In this document: piece after piece, positions 1 to 9,434 of the stretch
Position numbering within the stretch: position 1 is the stretch's first letter
Layout: each line of letters begins with the position of its first letter
DNA from: Streptomyces sp. NBC_00457
Lineage (GTDB): Bacteria; Actinomycetota; Actinomycetes; Streptomycetales; Streptomycetaceae
Direction: 5' to 3'
Length of the DNA stretch: 64,000 bases
Assembly: GCF_036014015.1 (NCBI RefSeq)
Contig: NZ_CP107905.1
Location: 7,130,001-7,194,000 of the forward strand
Translations under genes and position numbers: made by a program
Notes under the pieces: generated by a model
Database searches by the model: none
Told to the model about the DNA's origin: nothing
Seen by the model: only the letters and a program-made list of their open reading frames with translations

Positions 1-114
1 CGCGAAGGCGCCGGCGTAAGGAAGGTTCCGCGTAGGACGGACGTCGTAGCGCCGCCCTGGTACTCGGGAGCCACCTGGGTCGGGCAGCGCACCGACCACA
101 AGACTTTCGCCAGG

Positions 115-136
115 CCGTACGCAAATCGGCGTACGG
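115..136 (+). promoter_or_regulatory. Hairpin in the rne 5' leader
   Basis: A perfect 8-bp inverted repeat (CCGTACGC / GCGTACGG) with a 6-base loop lies about 145 bases before the rne start. If transcribed it forms a stable hairpin in the leader. E. coli rne is autoregulated through a 5'-UTR hairpin, so a similar role is possible but only inferred. No clear promoter is visible in bases 1-281. Short open tails at the left edge (stops near base 17 and base 33) may be the end of an upstream gene, but this cannot be decided here. Confidence 0.35.
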
Positions 137-281
137 AACCGGCGAGACAGGACACAGAGAGCTCCCGAGCGGCGCCCGCGCCCCGGACGGCGGCACCGCG
201 CATCGCGCGAGCCGCGGACGTCACCGGCATCCACGCCGGACCAGGTGCGGCGCCCGGGAGCCTGACGGGAGAAACCCCCGC

Positions 282-3200
282 ATGCTCGAGCCGACCGAAC
301 CGAACGAGTCCGTCACGGACTCCGAACCGAACACTCCCAGCGACACCCTGCCGCCGCGTCGTCGGCGCCGTGCCGCTTCCCGCCCGGCGGGATCGCCCGC
401 CGGCACCACAGAGGCCGCGGCGGAGACCGTCGCGCCGGCCATACCGGCCGTGGCCGAGTCCGCCGACCTTGCCGAAGAGGCAGTCGGGGCCGCTGCGACC
501 GCTGCGCCTGAGGCGAGCGTCGTGAGTGACGTGACCGAGAACATCGAAGAGGCCGCGGCGGTTGCGGCGGCCGAAGAGACTGAAGAGGCCGGAGACGCCG
601 TGATGGCTGAAGAGGCCGCTGAGGTCGCAAAGGCTGAAGAGGCCGAAGAGGCTGAGAAGTCTGCTGAGGCCGCGGAGACGGCCGCGCCCGCCGGTCGTAC
701 GCGTCGCCGTGCTGTCCGCCGTGCGTCGGCGCCTGCCGGGGCTCCGGCGGCGGCCGAGGCCGCCGAGACCGTCGTACCGGCCGCCGAGGCGGTCGTGCCC
801 GCGGCTGAGACCGTCGAGCCTGCTGCCGACGTGGCCGCCGAGCCGGTCGCGGCTGGGGACGCCGCCGAGGACGCCGCTCCGCCCCGTGCGCGTCGGCGTG
901 CCACTCGGCGGGTGTCCGCGCCTGCCGCCGCTCCTGCGGCCGTGGAGTCCACCGAGACCGCGGAGGTGCCCGCCGCTGAGGCGGAGCCGGTCGCCGAAGT
1001 CGCCGAGGAGGCCGCCCCGCGTCGTGCGCGTCGCCGGGCCACCCGGCGGGTGACCGCCGCCGAGTCCGCCGTAGAGGCTGCTCCCGCTGAGGCGGAGCAG
1101 GTTGCCGAGGAGGCCGCGGAAGAGCCGCGTGCTGCGGAGCAGCCCGTCGCCGAGGCTGCCGAAGGGGCTGCCCCCAAGCGTTCGCGTCGCCGTTCCGTGC
1201 GTTCGGCTGCCGTCGGGTTCGCCGAGCCCGCGAAGCCTGCGGCGGCGGAGGGCGCCGAGGGCGAGGAAGGGAAGACGCGTCGGCCGAGGCGGCCGGTCGC
1301 GCCGGTGTTCCAGGCGCCCGTTTTCACCGAGCCGAAGTTCCAGACGCCCCAGCGGGCTGCCGCCGAGGCGGCCGCGGAGGCCGAGGTCGTGGAGCCCGAG
1401 GAGTTCCCGGAGGAGGAGCCGGCCGGGACGCGGCGTCGGCGCCGGCGCCGGGGGGCTGCCTTCGCTGAGGAGGCCGAGCCGCAGGCCGCCGCCGAGACCG
1501 CCGTGGAGGACGCGGCGGACGAGGCCGAGGAGCAGGCCGAGGACACCGTCGACAGTGACGAGGCCGAGGAGACCGGCTCGCGTCGTCGCCGCCGTCGTGG
1601 CGGCCGTCGCCGTCGCCGTGGTGAGTCCGCGGAGTCGGGTGGCGAGGACGAGTCGGAGGAGACCGAGGAGGTCGCCGCCGAGCAGGCCGTGCAGGACGCC
1701 GAGGACACCGCCGAGCAGGTCGAGGAAGACGAGGAAGAGGCCGAGGGCCGCGAGGAGCAGGGCGGTGGGTCCGGCGGCTCCAGCAGCAGCCGTCGCCGGC
1801 GCCGTCGTCGCCGTCGCTCCGGTGACGGCGGGGATGCCGGTGAGCTGTCCGAGGACGACCCCGAGCGTACCGTCGTCAAGGTCCGCGAGCCCCGCCCGAA
1901 GGCTGAGCCGTCCGACGAGGTGCAGTCCATCAAGGGCTCCACGCGTCTGGAGGCCAAGAAGCAGCGCCGCCGCGAAGGCCGTGAGCAGGGGCGCCGCCGC
2001 GTCCCGATCATCACCGAGGCCGAGTTCCTGGCCCGCCGCGAGGCCGTCGAGCGCGTCATGGTCGTCCGGCAGAGCGGTGAGCGTACGCAGATCGGCGTCC
2101 TGGAGGACGGCGTGCTCGTCGAGCACTACGTCAACAAGGAGCAGGCGACCTCGTACGTCGGCAATGTGTATCTCGGCAAGGTGCAGAACGTCCTGCCCTC
2201 GATGGAGGCAGCCTTCATCGACATCGGCAAGGGCCGCAATGCCGTGCTCTATGCCGGTGAGGTCAACTTCGAGGCGCTCGGCATGGCCAACGGGCCGCGG
2301 CGCATCGAGTCCGCGCTGAAGTCGGGCCAGTCCGTCCTCGTGCAGGTCACCAAGGACCCGATCGGACACAAGGGCGCCCGGCTCACCAGCCAGGTCTCCC
2401 TCCCGGGCCGCTACCTCGTGTACGTCCCCGAGGGCTCGATGACCGGCATCAGCCGCAAGCTGCCCGACACCGAGCGGGCGCGGCTGAAGACCATCCTCAA
2501 GAAGATCGTCCCCGAGGACGCGGGCGTCATCGTGCGCACCGCCGCCGAGGGCGCGAGCGAGGACGAGCTGCGCCGGGACGTCGAGCGGCTGCAGGCGCAG
2601 TGGGAGGACATCCAGAAGAAGGCCAAGAGCGGCAACGCGCCGACGCTGCTGTACGGCGAGCCGGACATGACCGTCCGCGTCGTCCGCGACATCTTCAACG
2701 AGGACTTCACCAAGGTCATCGTCAGCGGTGACGAGGCCTGGGACACCGTCCACGGATACGTCGCCCATGTCGCGCCCGATCTCGCGGACCGGCTGCAGAG
2801 GTGGACCTCCGAGGTCGACGTCTTCGCCACGTACCGGATCGACGAGCAGCTGATGAAGGCCCTCGACCGCAAGGTCTGGCTGCCCAGCGGCGGTTCGCTG
2901 GTGATCGACAAGACCGAAGCGATGATCGTGATCGACGTCAACACCGGCAAGTTCACCGGTCAGGGCGGCAACCTCGAAGAGACCGTGACCAGGAACAACC
3001 TGGAGGCGGCCGAGGAGATCGTGCGCCAGCTGCGGCTGCGGGACCTCGGCGGCATCGTCGTCATCGACTTCATCGACATGGTGCTGGAGAGCAACAGGGA
3101 CCTGGTGCTGCGGCGCTTGCTGGAGTGCCTGGGCCGGGACCGTACGAAGCACCAGGTGGCGGAAGTGACCTCGCTGGGCCTGGTCCAGATGACCCGTAAG

Positions 3201-4274
3201 CGGGTCGGACAGGGGCTGCTGGAGTCCTTCTCGGAGACCTGCGTCCACTGCAACGGGCGCGGTGTCATCGTGCACATGGAGCAGCCGACCTCCACCGGAG
3301 GCGGCGGCAAGCGCCGTAAGCGCGGACGTGGCGGTGACGGGCAGGTCCACGAGCACGAGGCCGCGGCCGTCGTCGAGGGCGCCGAGGTCTTCGAGACCGT
3401 GGAGCAGGAGGCGGAGAGCGAGGCCGAGGTGGCCGCCGAGGTCGCCGAGCCGGTCGCGCTGACCGCTCCTGACTATGCGCCGGACGAGGAGCTGTACAGC
3501 AGCGTCGCCGAGGCGGAGGCCGCGGTCGGGCGAGGCCGTTCGCGGCGCCGGGCCGGCCGTCGGGCTTCGGCTCCGGCGGGTGCGCCCAAGCGTGAGGCGG
3601 ACAGGGCCGACCGCGCGGAGCGGGCCGCCGAGGTCGAGCGGGAGGTCGAGCGTCCGGTGCAGCCGGAGTCGGCCGCCGAGGCGCAGGCCGAGCCGGTCGC
3701 GGTCGAGGACCCGGTCGTTCCGGCCGCCGAGGAGGCCGCGCCCAAGGGCCGTACGCGTCGCCGCGCGACCCGCAAGGTCTCCGCACCGGCCGGTTCCCCC
3801 GCGGGCGCCGAGGCTGCCGTGGTGACGGTCGCCGAGTCCGCGCCCACGGCGGTCGCCGAACAACCGCGGGCCGAGGCACCGGTCGAGGCTCCGGCCGCCG
3901 AGGAGAGCCCCGCTCCGGCCCGTACGCGGCGCCGCGCGGTACGGAAGGCCACCGCGCCGACCACATCCGAGGACGCGGCCGTCGTGGTCGTGCCGTCGGC
4001 CGCGGAGGCTCCTTCCGAGGCCCCTGCTGAACCAGAGGGCGCCGAGGAGGCCGCTCCGGCCAAGAAGACGGCCCGTAAGACCGCGAAGAAGGCCACGGCG
4101 AAGAAGACCGCCGCCAAGAAGACGGCGGCCCCCAAGACCGCCGCCAAGAAGGCGACGGCCAAGAAGGCGGCGAAGTCCACCGCCACCAAGAAGGCCGCGA
4201 AGTCGACGTCGAAGAAGACCGCGGCGGCGGAGCAGGCGCAGCCGTCCGTCACGGCCTCCGCCGACGAGAGCTGA
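282..4274 (+). CDS. rne: RNase E/G family endoribonuclease, long actinomycete form
   Basis: Single-strand-specific endoribonuclease for mRNA decay and rRNA/tRNA maturation, 1330 residues. The start ATG has GGGAGA about 9 bases upstream. The catalytic core begins near residue 583 (ERVMVV) and has an S1-like segment (YVGNVYLGKVQNVLP, about 625-660). The DNase-I-like active-site aspartates lie in IDVNTGKF (about 885) and GIVVIDFIDM (about 925), and the zinc-link cysteines in CVHCNGRG (about 986). The core is flanked on both sides by acidic Ala/Glu-rich low-complexity sequence with Arg clusters. The last ~50 residues are a Lys/Ala-rich histone-H1-like tail. Known Streptomyces RNase ES also has its core in the middle of a long protein with scaffold arms on both sides. 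A strong terminator follows, so the gene looks monocistronic. Confidence 0.95.
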   Translation: MLEPTEPNESVTDSEPNTPSDTLPPRRRRRAASRPAGSPAGTTEAAAETVAPAIPAVAESADLAEEAVGAAATAAPEASVVSDVTENIEEAAAVAAAEETEEAGDAVMAEEAAEVAKAEEAEEAEKSAEAAETAAPAGRTRRRAVRRASAPAGAPAAAEAAETVVPAAEAVVPAAETVEPAADVAAEPVAAGDAAEDAAPPRARRRATRRVSAPAAAPAAVESTETAEVPAAEAEPVAEVAEEAAPRRARRRATRRVTAAESAVEAAPAEAEQVAEEAAEEPRAAEQPVAEAAEGAAPKRSRRRSVRSAAVGFAEPAKPAAAEGAEGEEGKTRRPRRPVAPVFQAPVFTEPKFQTPQRAAAEAAAEAEVVEPEEFPEEEPAGTRRRRRRRGAAFAEEAEPQAAAETAVEDAADEAEEQAEDTVDSDEAEETGSRRRRRRGGRRRRRGESAESGGEDESEETEEVAAEQAVQDAEDTAEQVEEDEEEAEGREEQGGGSGGSSSSRRRRRRRRRSGDGGDAGELSEDDPERTVVKVREPRPKAEPSDEVQSIKGSTRLEAKKQRRREGREQGRRRVPIITEAEFLARREAVERVMVVRQSGERTQIGVLEDGVLVEHYVNKEQATSYVGNVYLGKVQNVLPSMEAAFIDIGKGRNAVLYAGEVNFEALGMANGPRRIESALKSGQSVLVQVTKDPIGHKGARLTSQVSLPGRYLVYVPEGSMTGISRKLPDTERARLKTILKKIVPEDAGVIVRTAAEGASEDELRRDVERLQAQWEDIQKKAKSGNAPTLLYGEPDMTVRVVRDIFNEDFTKVIVSGDEAWDTVHGYVAHVAPDLADRLQRWTSEVDVFATYRIDEQLMKALDRKVWLPSGGSLVIDKTEAMIVIDVNTGKFTGQGGNLEETVTRNNLEAAEEIVRQLRLRDLGGIVVIDFIDMVLESNRDLVLRRLLECLGRDRTKHQVAEVTSLGLVQMTRKRVGQGLLESFSETCVHCNGRGVIVHMEQPTSTGGGGKRRKRGRGGDGQVHEHEAAAVVEGAEVFETVEQEAESEAEVAAEVAEPVALTAPDYAPDEELYSSVAEAEAAVGRGRSRRRAGRRASAPAGAPKREADRADRAERAAEVEREVERPVQPESAAEAQAEPVAVEDPVVPAAEEAAPKGRTRRRATRKVSAPAGSPAGAEAAVVTVAESAPTAVAEQPRAEAPVEAPAAEESPAPARTRRRAVRKATAPTTSEDAAVVVVPSAAEAPSEAPAEPEGAEEAAPAKKTARKTAKKATAKKTAAKKTAAPKTAAKKATAKKAAKSTATKKAAKSTSKKTAAAEQAQPSVTASADES

Positions 4275-4294
4275 CGCCTCTTCGGACGAAGTAC

Positions 4295-4335
4295 CTGATC
4301 CGCCCCCGGTCCGACCGGGGGCGGATCAGTTTTTT
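4295..4335 (+). terminator. Rho-independent terminator of rne
   Basis: A perfect 16-bp stem (CTGATCCGCCCCCGGT and its complement), a 3-base loop CCG, then six T residues. It starts 21 bases after the rne stop and separates rne from the rhamnose operon. Confidence 0.93.
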
Positions 4336-4477
4336 CCATTGCTTGCACAACCACTCCGGGGTTCGAGCCGTCATACAAGTGTCGAATGGGTGAACGACCG
4401 GAGAATCGACGTTTGCGCCGCTCGGTTACGATGTGATCCGAGAATTGCGACAAATCAACTTAGTTGGGGCTCAATAC

Positions 4478-5545
4478 GTGAAGGCACTCGTGCTCTCCGG
4501 GGGAGCGGGCACGCGCCTCCGCCCGATCACCCACACTTCGGCCAAGCAGCTCGTGCCGGTCGCCAACAAACCCGTGCTCTTCTACGGCCTGGAAGCGATC
4601 GCGGACGCCGGGATCAGCGAGGTCGGCATCGTCGTCGGTGACACCGCGGACGAGATCCGCGAGGCGGTGGGAGACGGCTCCCGGCTCGGGATCAAGGTCA
4701 CCTACATCCCGCAGGAGGCACCGCTGGGGCTTGCCCACGCCGTGCTGATCGCCCGGGAGTTCCTCGGTGACGACGACTTCGTGATGTACCTCGGCGACAA
4801 CTTCATCGTCGGTGGCATCACCGGTCTGGTGGAGGAGTTCCGGGCCGAGCGGCCCGACGCGCAGATCTTGCTGACCAAGGTTCCCAACCCCACCTCGTTC
4901 GGTGTCGCCGAACTCGACGGCGAGGGCCGGGTGGTGGGCCTGGAGGAGAAACCGAAGCAGCCCAAGAGCGATCTGGCGCTCGTCGGTGTCTATCTGTTCA
5001 CCCCGGCCATCCACGAGGCCGTCCGCTCCATCGAGCCGTCCTGGCGTGGCGAGCTGGAGATCACGCACGCCATCCAGTGGCTGATCGACGAGAAGCGTGA
5101 CGTCCGCTCCACCACGATCTCCGGCTACTGGAAGGACACCGGCAACGTCACGGACATGCTGGAGGTCAACCGGTCCGTCCTGGAGACCGTGGCGCCGCTG
5201 AACGAGGGTGTGGTGGACGCGGACAGCGAGATCATCGGCCGGGTACGCATCGAGGCCGGCGCCCGCGTCGAAGGCAGCCGGATCGTCGGCCCCGCGATCA
5301 TCGGTGCCGGCTCGGTGGTCGAAGACGCGTACATCGGCCCCTTCACCTCGGTCTCCGAGGACTGCCGGATCAAGGACAGCGAAATCGAGTACTCCATCGT
5401 GCTGCGCGGCTCGTCCGTGATCGGCGTGCGCCGGGTGGAGGCCTCGCTCATCGGGCGCGACGTCGAGGTCACGCCCGCTCCCCGTAACCCCTCGGCCCAC
5501 CGACTCGTGCTCGGTGATCACAGCAAGGTGCAGATCTCCTCATGA
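4478..5545 (+). CDS. rfbA: Glucose-1-phosphate thymidylyltransferase (RmlA/StrD type)
   Basis: Makes dTDP-glucose from glucose-1-phosphate and dTTP, the first step toward dTDP-L-rhamnose. The nucleotidyltransferase signature LSGGAGTRLRPIT is at the N-terminus, followed by KQLVPVANKP and a GDN metal site near residue 105. The C-terminal half looks like a left-handed beta-helix with hexapeptide repeats, as in the long StrD-like form; the 355-residue length fits that form. GTG at 4478 is chosen because the protein then begins MKALVLSGG and GGGG lies 8 bases upstream. An in-frame ATG at 4433 would add 15 unlikely residues. A possible -10 (TACGAT, 4427-4432) has no convincing -35. The stop overlaps the rfbB start (ATGA). 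Confidence 0.92.
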   Translation: MKALVLSGGAGTRLRPITHTSAKQLVPVANKPVLFYGLEAIADAGISEVGIVVGDTADEIREAVGDGSRLGIKVTYIPQEAPLGLAHAVLIAREFLGDDDFVMYLGDNFIVGGITGLVEEFRAERPDAQILLTKVPNPTSFGVAELDGEGRVVGLEEKPKQPKSDLALVGVYLFTPAIHEAVRSIEPSWRGELEITHAIQWLIDEKRDVRSTTISGYWKDTGNVTDMLEVNRSVLETVAPLNEGVVDADSEIIGRVRIEAGARVEGSRIVGPAIIGAGSVVEDAYIGPFTSVSEDCRIKDSEIEYSIVLRGSSVIGVRRVEASLIGRDVEVTPAPRNPSAHRLVLGDHSKVQISS

Positions 5546-6528
5546 CAACCCGCATTCTGGTGACCGGCGGTGCCGGGTTCATCGGTTCGCACTACGTCCG
5601 TACCGTGCTCGGCCCCGAGGGCCCCGGTGATGTCGCGATCACCGTCCTGGACAAGCTGACGTACGCGGGCAACCCGGCCAACCTCGACGAGGTGCGCGAG
5701 CACCCCGGGTTCGCCTTCGTGCAGGGCGACATCTGCGACCCCGAGCTGGTCGGCAAGCTGATGGCCGAGCACGACCAGGTGGTGCACTTCGCCGCCGAGT
5801 CGCACGTCGACCGCTCCATCGACGGCGGCGCCGAGTTCGTCCGGACGAATGTGGTCGGCACGCACACGCTCATCGACGCGGCCCACCGGGCCGGGATCAA
5901 GACCTTCGTGCACATCTCCACCGACGAGGTCTACGGCTCGATCGACGAGGGCTCCTGGCCCGAGACCCACCCGCTGGAGCCCAACTCGCCCTACTCCTCG
6001 GCGAAGGCGTCCAGCGACCTGATCGCGCTGTCGTACCACCGCACCCACGGCCTGGACGTCCGCGTCACCCGCTGCTCCAACAACTACGGGCACCACCACT
6101 TCCCCGAGAAGGTCATCCCGCTCTTCGTCACGAACCTCCTCGACGGCAAGAAGGTCCCGCTGTACGGCGACGGCGGCAACGTCCGCGACTGGCTGCAGAT
6201 CGACGACCACGTCCAGGGCATCGAGCTGGTCCGCACCAAGGGCCGCGCGGGCGAGGTCTACAACATCGGTGGCGGCACCGAGCTGTCCAACAAGGAGCTC
6301 ACCGAGCTGCTGCTGAAGGCGTGCGGCGCCGACTGGGAGACCAGCGTCGAGTACGTCGAGGACCGCAAGGGCCACGACCGCCGCTACTCCGTCGACTGCA
6401 CGAAGATCCGCGAGGAACTCGGCTACCAGCCGCGCAAGAGCTTCGAGCAGGGACTCGCGGAGACCGTCCAGTGGTACCGCGACAACCGTGCCTGGTGGGA
6501 GCCGCTGAAGGAGCGGGCCGCGCTGTGA
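5542..6528 (+). CDS. rfbB: dTDP-glucose 4,6-dehydratase
   Basis: NAD-dependent extended short-chain dehydrogenase that converts dTDP-glucose to dTDP-4-keto-6-deoxyglucose, 328 residues. It has the Rossmann motif GGAGFIGSHYVR at the N-terminus, the dehydratase signature STDEVYG near residue 132, and the catalytic YSSAK (Tyr about 151, Lys about 155). SNNYGHHHFPEK, typical of RmlB, follows. The start overlaps the rfbA stop by 4 bases and the stop overlaps the rfbD start by 4 bases, so the genes should be translationally coupled. Confidence 0.96.
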   Translation: MTTRILVTGGAGFIGSHYVRTVLGPEGPGDVAITVLDKLTYAGNPANLDEVREHPGFAFVQGDICDPELVGKLMAEHDQVVHFAAESHVDRSIDGGAEFVRTNVVGTHTLIDAAHRAGIKTFVHISTDEVYGSIDEGSWPETHPLEPNSPYSSAKASSDLIALSYHRTHGLDVRVTRCSNNYGHHHFPEKVIPLFVTNLLDGKKVPLYGDGGNVRDWLQIDDHVQGIELVRTKGRAGEVYNIGGGTELSNKELTELLLKACGADWETSVEYVEDRKGHDRRYSVDCTKIREELGYQPRKSFEQGLAETVQWYRDNRAWWEPLKERAAL

Positions 6529-7427
6529 CCGACGATCGCCCCTGGCTGGTCACGGGTGCGGGCGGGATGCTGGCCCAGGACGTCCTGGGCCGGCTGGCCG
6601 AGGCGGGCGAGCAGGTCGTCGCCCTGGACCGCGCGGCGCTGGACCTCACCGACCGGGCCGCCGTACAGCAGGCGCTGGAGCTGCACCGCCCCGCCGTGGT
6701 CGTCAACTGCGCGGCCTGGACCGCCGTGGACGACGCCGAGACCCGCGAGGCCGAAGCGCTCGCGATCAACGGCGACGGCCCGGCCCACCTCGCCGCCGCC
6801 TGCGCAAGCACCGGCACCGTCCTGCTCCACGTCTCCACCGACTACGTCTTCGCGGGGGACGCCGAGGAGCCGTACGCCGAGGACGCGCCCACCGCCCCGC
6901 GCAGCGCCTACGGCCGCACCAAGCTCGCCGGTGAGCAGGCCGTCCTGAAGACCCTCCCGGAGCACGGCTATGTGGTCCGCACCGCCTGGCTGTACGGCAC
7001 GGGCGGCCCCAACTTCGTCCGCACCATGATCCGCCTGGCGGGCGAGCGCGAAACCCTGGACGTGGTGAACGACCAGCGCGGCCAGCCCACATGGAGCGCC
7101 GACCTGGCCGGCCTGCTGCTCGCCCTCGGGTGCGGCGCCCTGGCCGGCACCGCCCCCGCCGGCGTCTACCACGGCACCAGCTCCGGCGAGACCACCTGGT
7201 ACGGCTTCACCCGGGAGATCTTCCGGCTGCTCGGCACCGACCCGGACCGGGTCCGTCCCACCACCAGCGAGGCATTCGTACGCCCGGCGCCCCGCCCGGC
7301 GTACAGCGTCCTCGGCCACGACCGCTTCCGCGCGGCCGGCATCGAGCCGCCGCGAGACTGGCGTGCGGCGCTCGCCGAGGCATTCCCGGAGATCCACCGG
7401 GCCCAGACGAAGGAGAATCCGGCGTGA
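6525..7427 (+). CDS. rfbD: dTDP-4-dehydrorhamnose reductase
   Basis: Reduces dTDP-4-keto-L-rhamnose to dTDP-L-rhamnose, the last pathway step; about 300 residues. The GTG start is inside the rfbB stop (GTGA) and places VTGAGGMLAQDVLG, the cofactor-binding glycine motif, at the N-terminus. STDYVF and YGRTKLAGE (Tyr 129, Lys 133) give the SDR catalytic pair. WLYGTGGPNFVRTM and the C-terminal substrate region are typical of RmlD. The stop overlaps the next glycosyltransferase start by 4 bases. Confidence 0.94.
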   Translation: MTDDRPWLVTGAGGMLAQDVLGRLAEAGEQVVALDRAALDLTDRAAVQQALELHRPAVVVNCAAWTAVDDAETREAEALAINGDGPAHLAAACASTGTVLLHVSTDYVFAGDAEEPYAEDAPTAPRSAYGRTKLAGEQAVLKTLPEHGYVVRTAWLYGTGGPNFVRTMIRLAGERETLDVVNDQRGQPTWSADLAGLLLALGCGALAGTAPAGVYHGTSSGETTWYGFTREIFRLLGTDPDRVRPTTSEAFVRPAPRPAYSVLGHDRFRAAGIEPPRDWRAALAEAFPEIHRAQTKENPA

Positions 7428-9424
7428 CGGTCAAGGTCAGCGTCGTCATCGCGGTCTACAACCCCGGCAAGTACGTGGAGGACTGCATCACGGGCCTGCT
7501 GCGGCAGAGCCTCACCCCGGACGAGTTCGAGGTCTTCTTCGTCGACGACGGGTCCACCGACGAGACCCCGGCCCGCCTGGACCGGCTGGCGGCCGAGCAC
7601 TCCCACTTCCACGTCATCCACCAGGACGCCTCCGGCTGGTCCGGCCGCCCCCGCAACACCGGCATCGACGCCGCCCGGGGCGAGTACGTGATGTTCGTCG
7701 ACCACGACGACTGGCTCGGCGACGAAGCCCTGGAGCGGATGTACGAGTACGGCAAGGCGAACGACGCCGACGTGGTCATCGGCAAGATGGCGGGCATCGG
7801 CCGCCCGGTCCCGCAGGAGCTGTTCCGGATCAACCGGCCGCGCGCCACGGTGGCGAACGCGCCGCTGATGGACAGCCTCACCCCGCACAAGATGTTCCGC
7901 CGGGAGTTCCTCGCGGAACACGACATGCGCTTCAAGGAGGGCCGCCGCCGACTCGAGGACCACGTCTTCGTCGTCGAGGCGTACCTGCGGGCGAAGAGCG
8001 TCGCCGTCCTCGGCGACTACCTGTGCTACTACCACATCACCCGCGACGACGGCTCCAACGCGGGCTTCCAGCGCTTCGACCCGGTCGGCTACTTCAACAA
8101 CCTCCGCGAGGCCCTCGACGTGGTCGAGGAGCTCACCGAGCCAGGCCCGCTGCGCGACCGGATGTTCAGCCGCTGGCTGCGCAACGAGATGGTCGAGCGG
8201 CTGCGCGGCAACCGGCTCCTGAAGCTCCCTGAGGACTACGCCGAGGAGCTCTACCGCGAGATCCGCGGCGTGGTCGTCGAACGCTTCGGACCGGGCGTCT
8301 TCGCCCACATCGCTCCGACGCAGCGGGTGGTGGCCGGGCTGATCGCCGCCGACCTCTACCAGGACATCCGGGAACTGGCCCGCTGGGAGGCCGGTATCAG
8401 GCCCACCGGCACCCTGGACTCCCTGGCCTGGGAGAACGGCACCCTGAACATCGGCTTCAGTGCCGAGTACGAGGTCGACGGCACGCCGATGACCTTCCGT
8501 CGGGACGGCGAGCGCGACCTGCTCGGCCTGCCGCTCTCCGACAAGGCGATCGAGGCCCTGACCGGACAGGGCATCACCCTGGACGCCCCGGTGGACGCCA
8601 GTGACGTCGACCTGGTGGTCCGGCACCGCGAGGAGGCCACCCAGTTCTACCTCCCGCTGGACAGCGAGCGGCACCGCGCGGACGCCGGGGACGGCTCCTT
8701 CCGCCAGCGGATCACCGCGCGTGCCGTGCTCGACCCGGAGACCGCGGCCGGCGGTACGCCCCTGACCCGGGGCATCTGGGACCTGCATCTGCGCATCAAG
8801 ACCTGCGGCTGGAGCAAGGAGACCCGGCTCGGCGCCGTACGCGGCGAGGACGTGGAGGCCGGGCGGCTTGCCGCGCTCACCGGTGAGCCGCGGCGGCTGG
8901 TCCTCCCGTACTGGACCGACGGACCCGGCAACCTCTCCCTCGACGTCGACCAGCACACCGACAAGCTGGAGCGCGAGGCCGTGGCGCTGATGGACCCGGC
9001 TGTGGCCGTGGTCGACGGCTCCACCGTGCGGCTCCGGCTGCCGCTGCACCTCGCGGCGGATGCGGGAGACCCGGTGCGGCTCCGCTTCGAGCGCAAGAAC
9101 GTGGGCAAGTACCCCGCCGACGCCGTGCTGGACGGCCGAACGGTGAGCGCCCCGCTGCCGCTGGAGAAGCTCACCGGGATGCGCTGGGCGGTGCGGATCG
9201 GTGTGCCGTCCGCCGCCCGGGGGCAGGCGAAATGGACCCGGCTTCCGGTCGACGTGGTGGTGGACGCCGATGGCAACGCCCAGGTGATCGACCGGCACAC
9301 CCCGCCGGCCAAGCCCGCGCCGAAGCCCGCGCCGAAGAAGAAGCCCGCACCGCCGCGTCCGCTGTGGCGCCGGGCTGCGGGGCGGCTCAGGCGTGCCCTG
9401 TCGAACCAGCAGAAGAAGAGCTGA
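7424..9424 (+). CDS. GT2 glycosyltransferase with TarS-like C-terminal region
   Basis: Likely transfers a sugar to a cell-wall glycopolymer; 666 residues. The N-terminal ~230 residues are a GT-A fold: VSVVIAVYN, VDDGSTD near residue 42 and the DXD-like DHDDWL near 90. Residues about 230-330 are helical. The rest (about 330-625) is beta-rich and resembles, by eye, the linker and C-terminal domains of wall-teichoic-acid glycosyltransferases of the TarS/TarP kind. The last 40 residues are a basic Lys/Pro/Ala tail (KPAPKPAPKKKPAPP). The GTG start overlaps the rfbD stop. Its position among the rhamnose genes suggests rhamnosyl transfer, but the donor is not shown by sequence. Confidence 0.82.
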   Translation: MTVKVSVVIAVYNPGKYVEDCITGLLRQSLTPDEFEVFFVDDGSTDETPARLDRLAAEHSHFHVIHQDASGWSGRPRNTGIDAARGEYVMFVDHDDWLGDEALERMYEYGKANDADVVIGKMAGIGRPVPQELFRINRPRATVANAPLMDSLTPHKMFRREFLAEHDMRFKEGRRRLEDHVFVVEAYLRAKSVAVLGDYLCYYHITRDDGSNAGFQRFDPVGYFNNLREALDVVEELTEPGPLRDRMFSRWLRNEMVERLRGNRLLKLPEDYAEELYREIRGVVVERFGPGVFAHIAPTQRVVAGLIAADLYQDIRELARWEAGIRPTGTLDSLAWENGTLNIGFSAEYEVDGTPMTFRRDGERDLLGLPLSDKAIEALTGQGITLDAPVDASDVDLVVRHREEATQFYLPLDSERHRADAGDGSFRQRITARAVLDPETAAGGTPLTRGIWDLHLRIKTCGWSKETRLGAVRGEDVEAGRLAALTGEPRRLVLPYWTDGPGNLSLDVDQHTDKLEREAVALMDPAVAVVDGSTVRLRLPLHLAADAGDPVRLRFERKNVGKYPADAVLDGRTVSAPLPLEKLTGMRWAVRIGVPSAARGQAKWTRLPVDVVVDADGNAQVIDRHTPPAKPAPKPAPKKKPAPPRPLWRRAAGRLRRALSNQQKKS

Positions 9425-9434
9425 GGACCCCGTA

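Noticed and set aside
1..35. Possible 3' end of an upstream gene (stops near base 17 and base 33)
   Set aside because: Too short to recognise in any frame.
4404..4432. Promoter of rfbA
   Set aside because: TACGAT is a fair -10, but no acceptable -35 at 16-18 bases; not listed as a feature.
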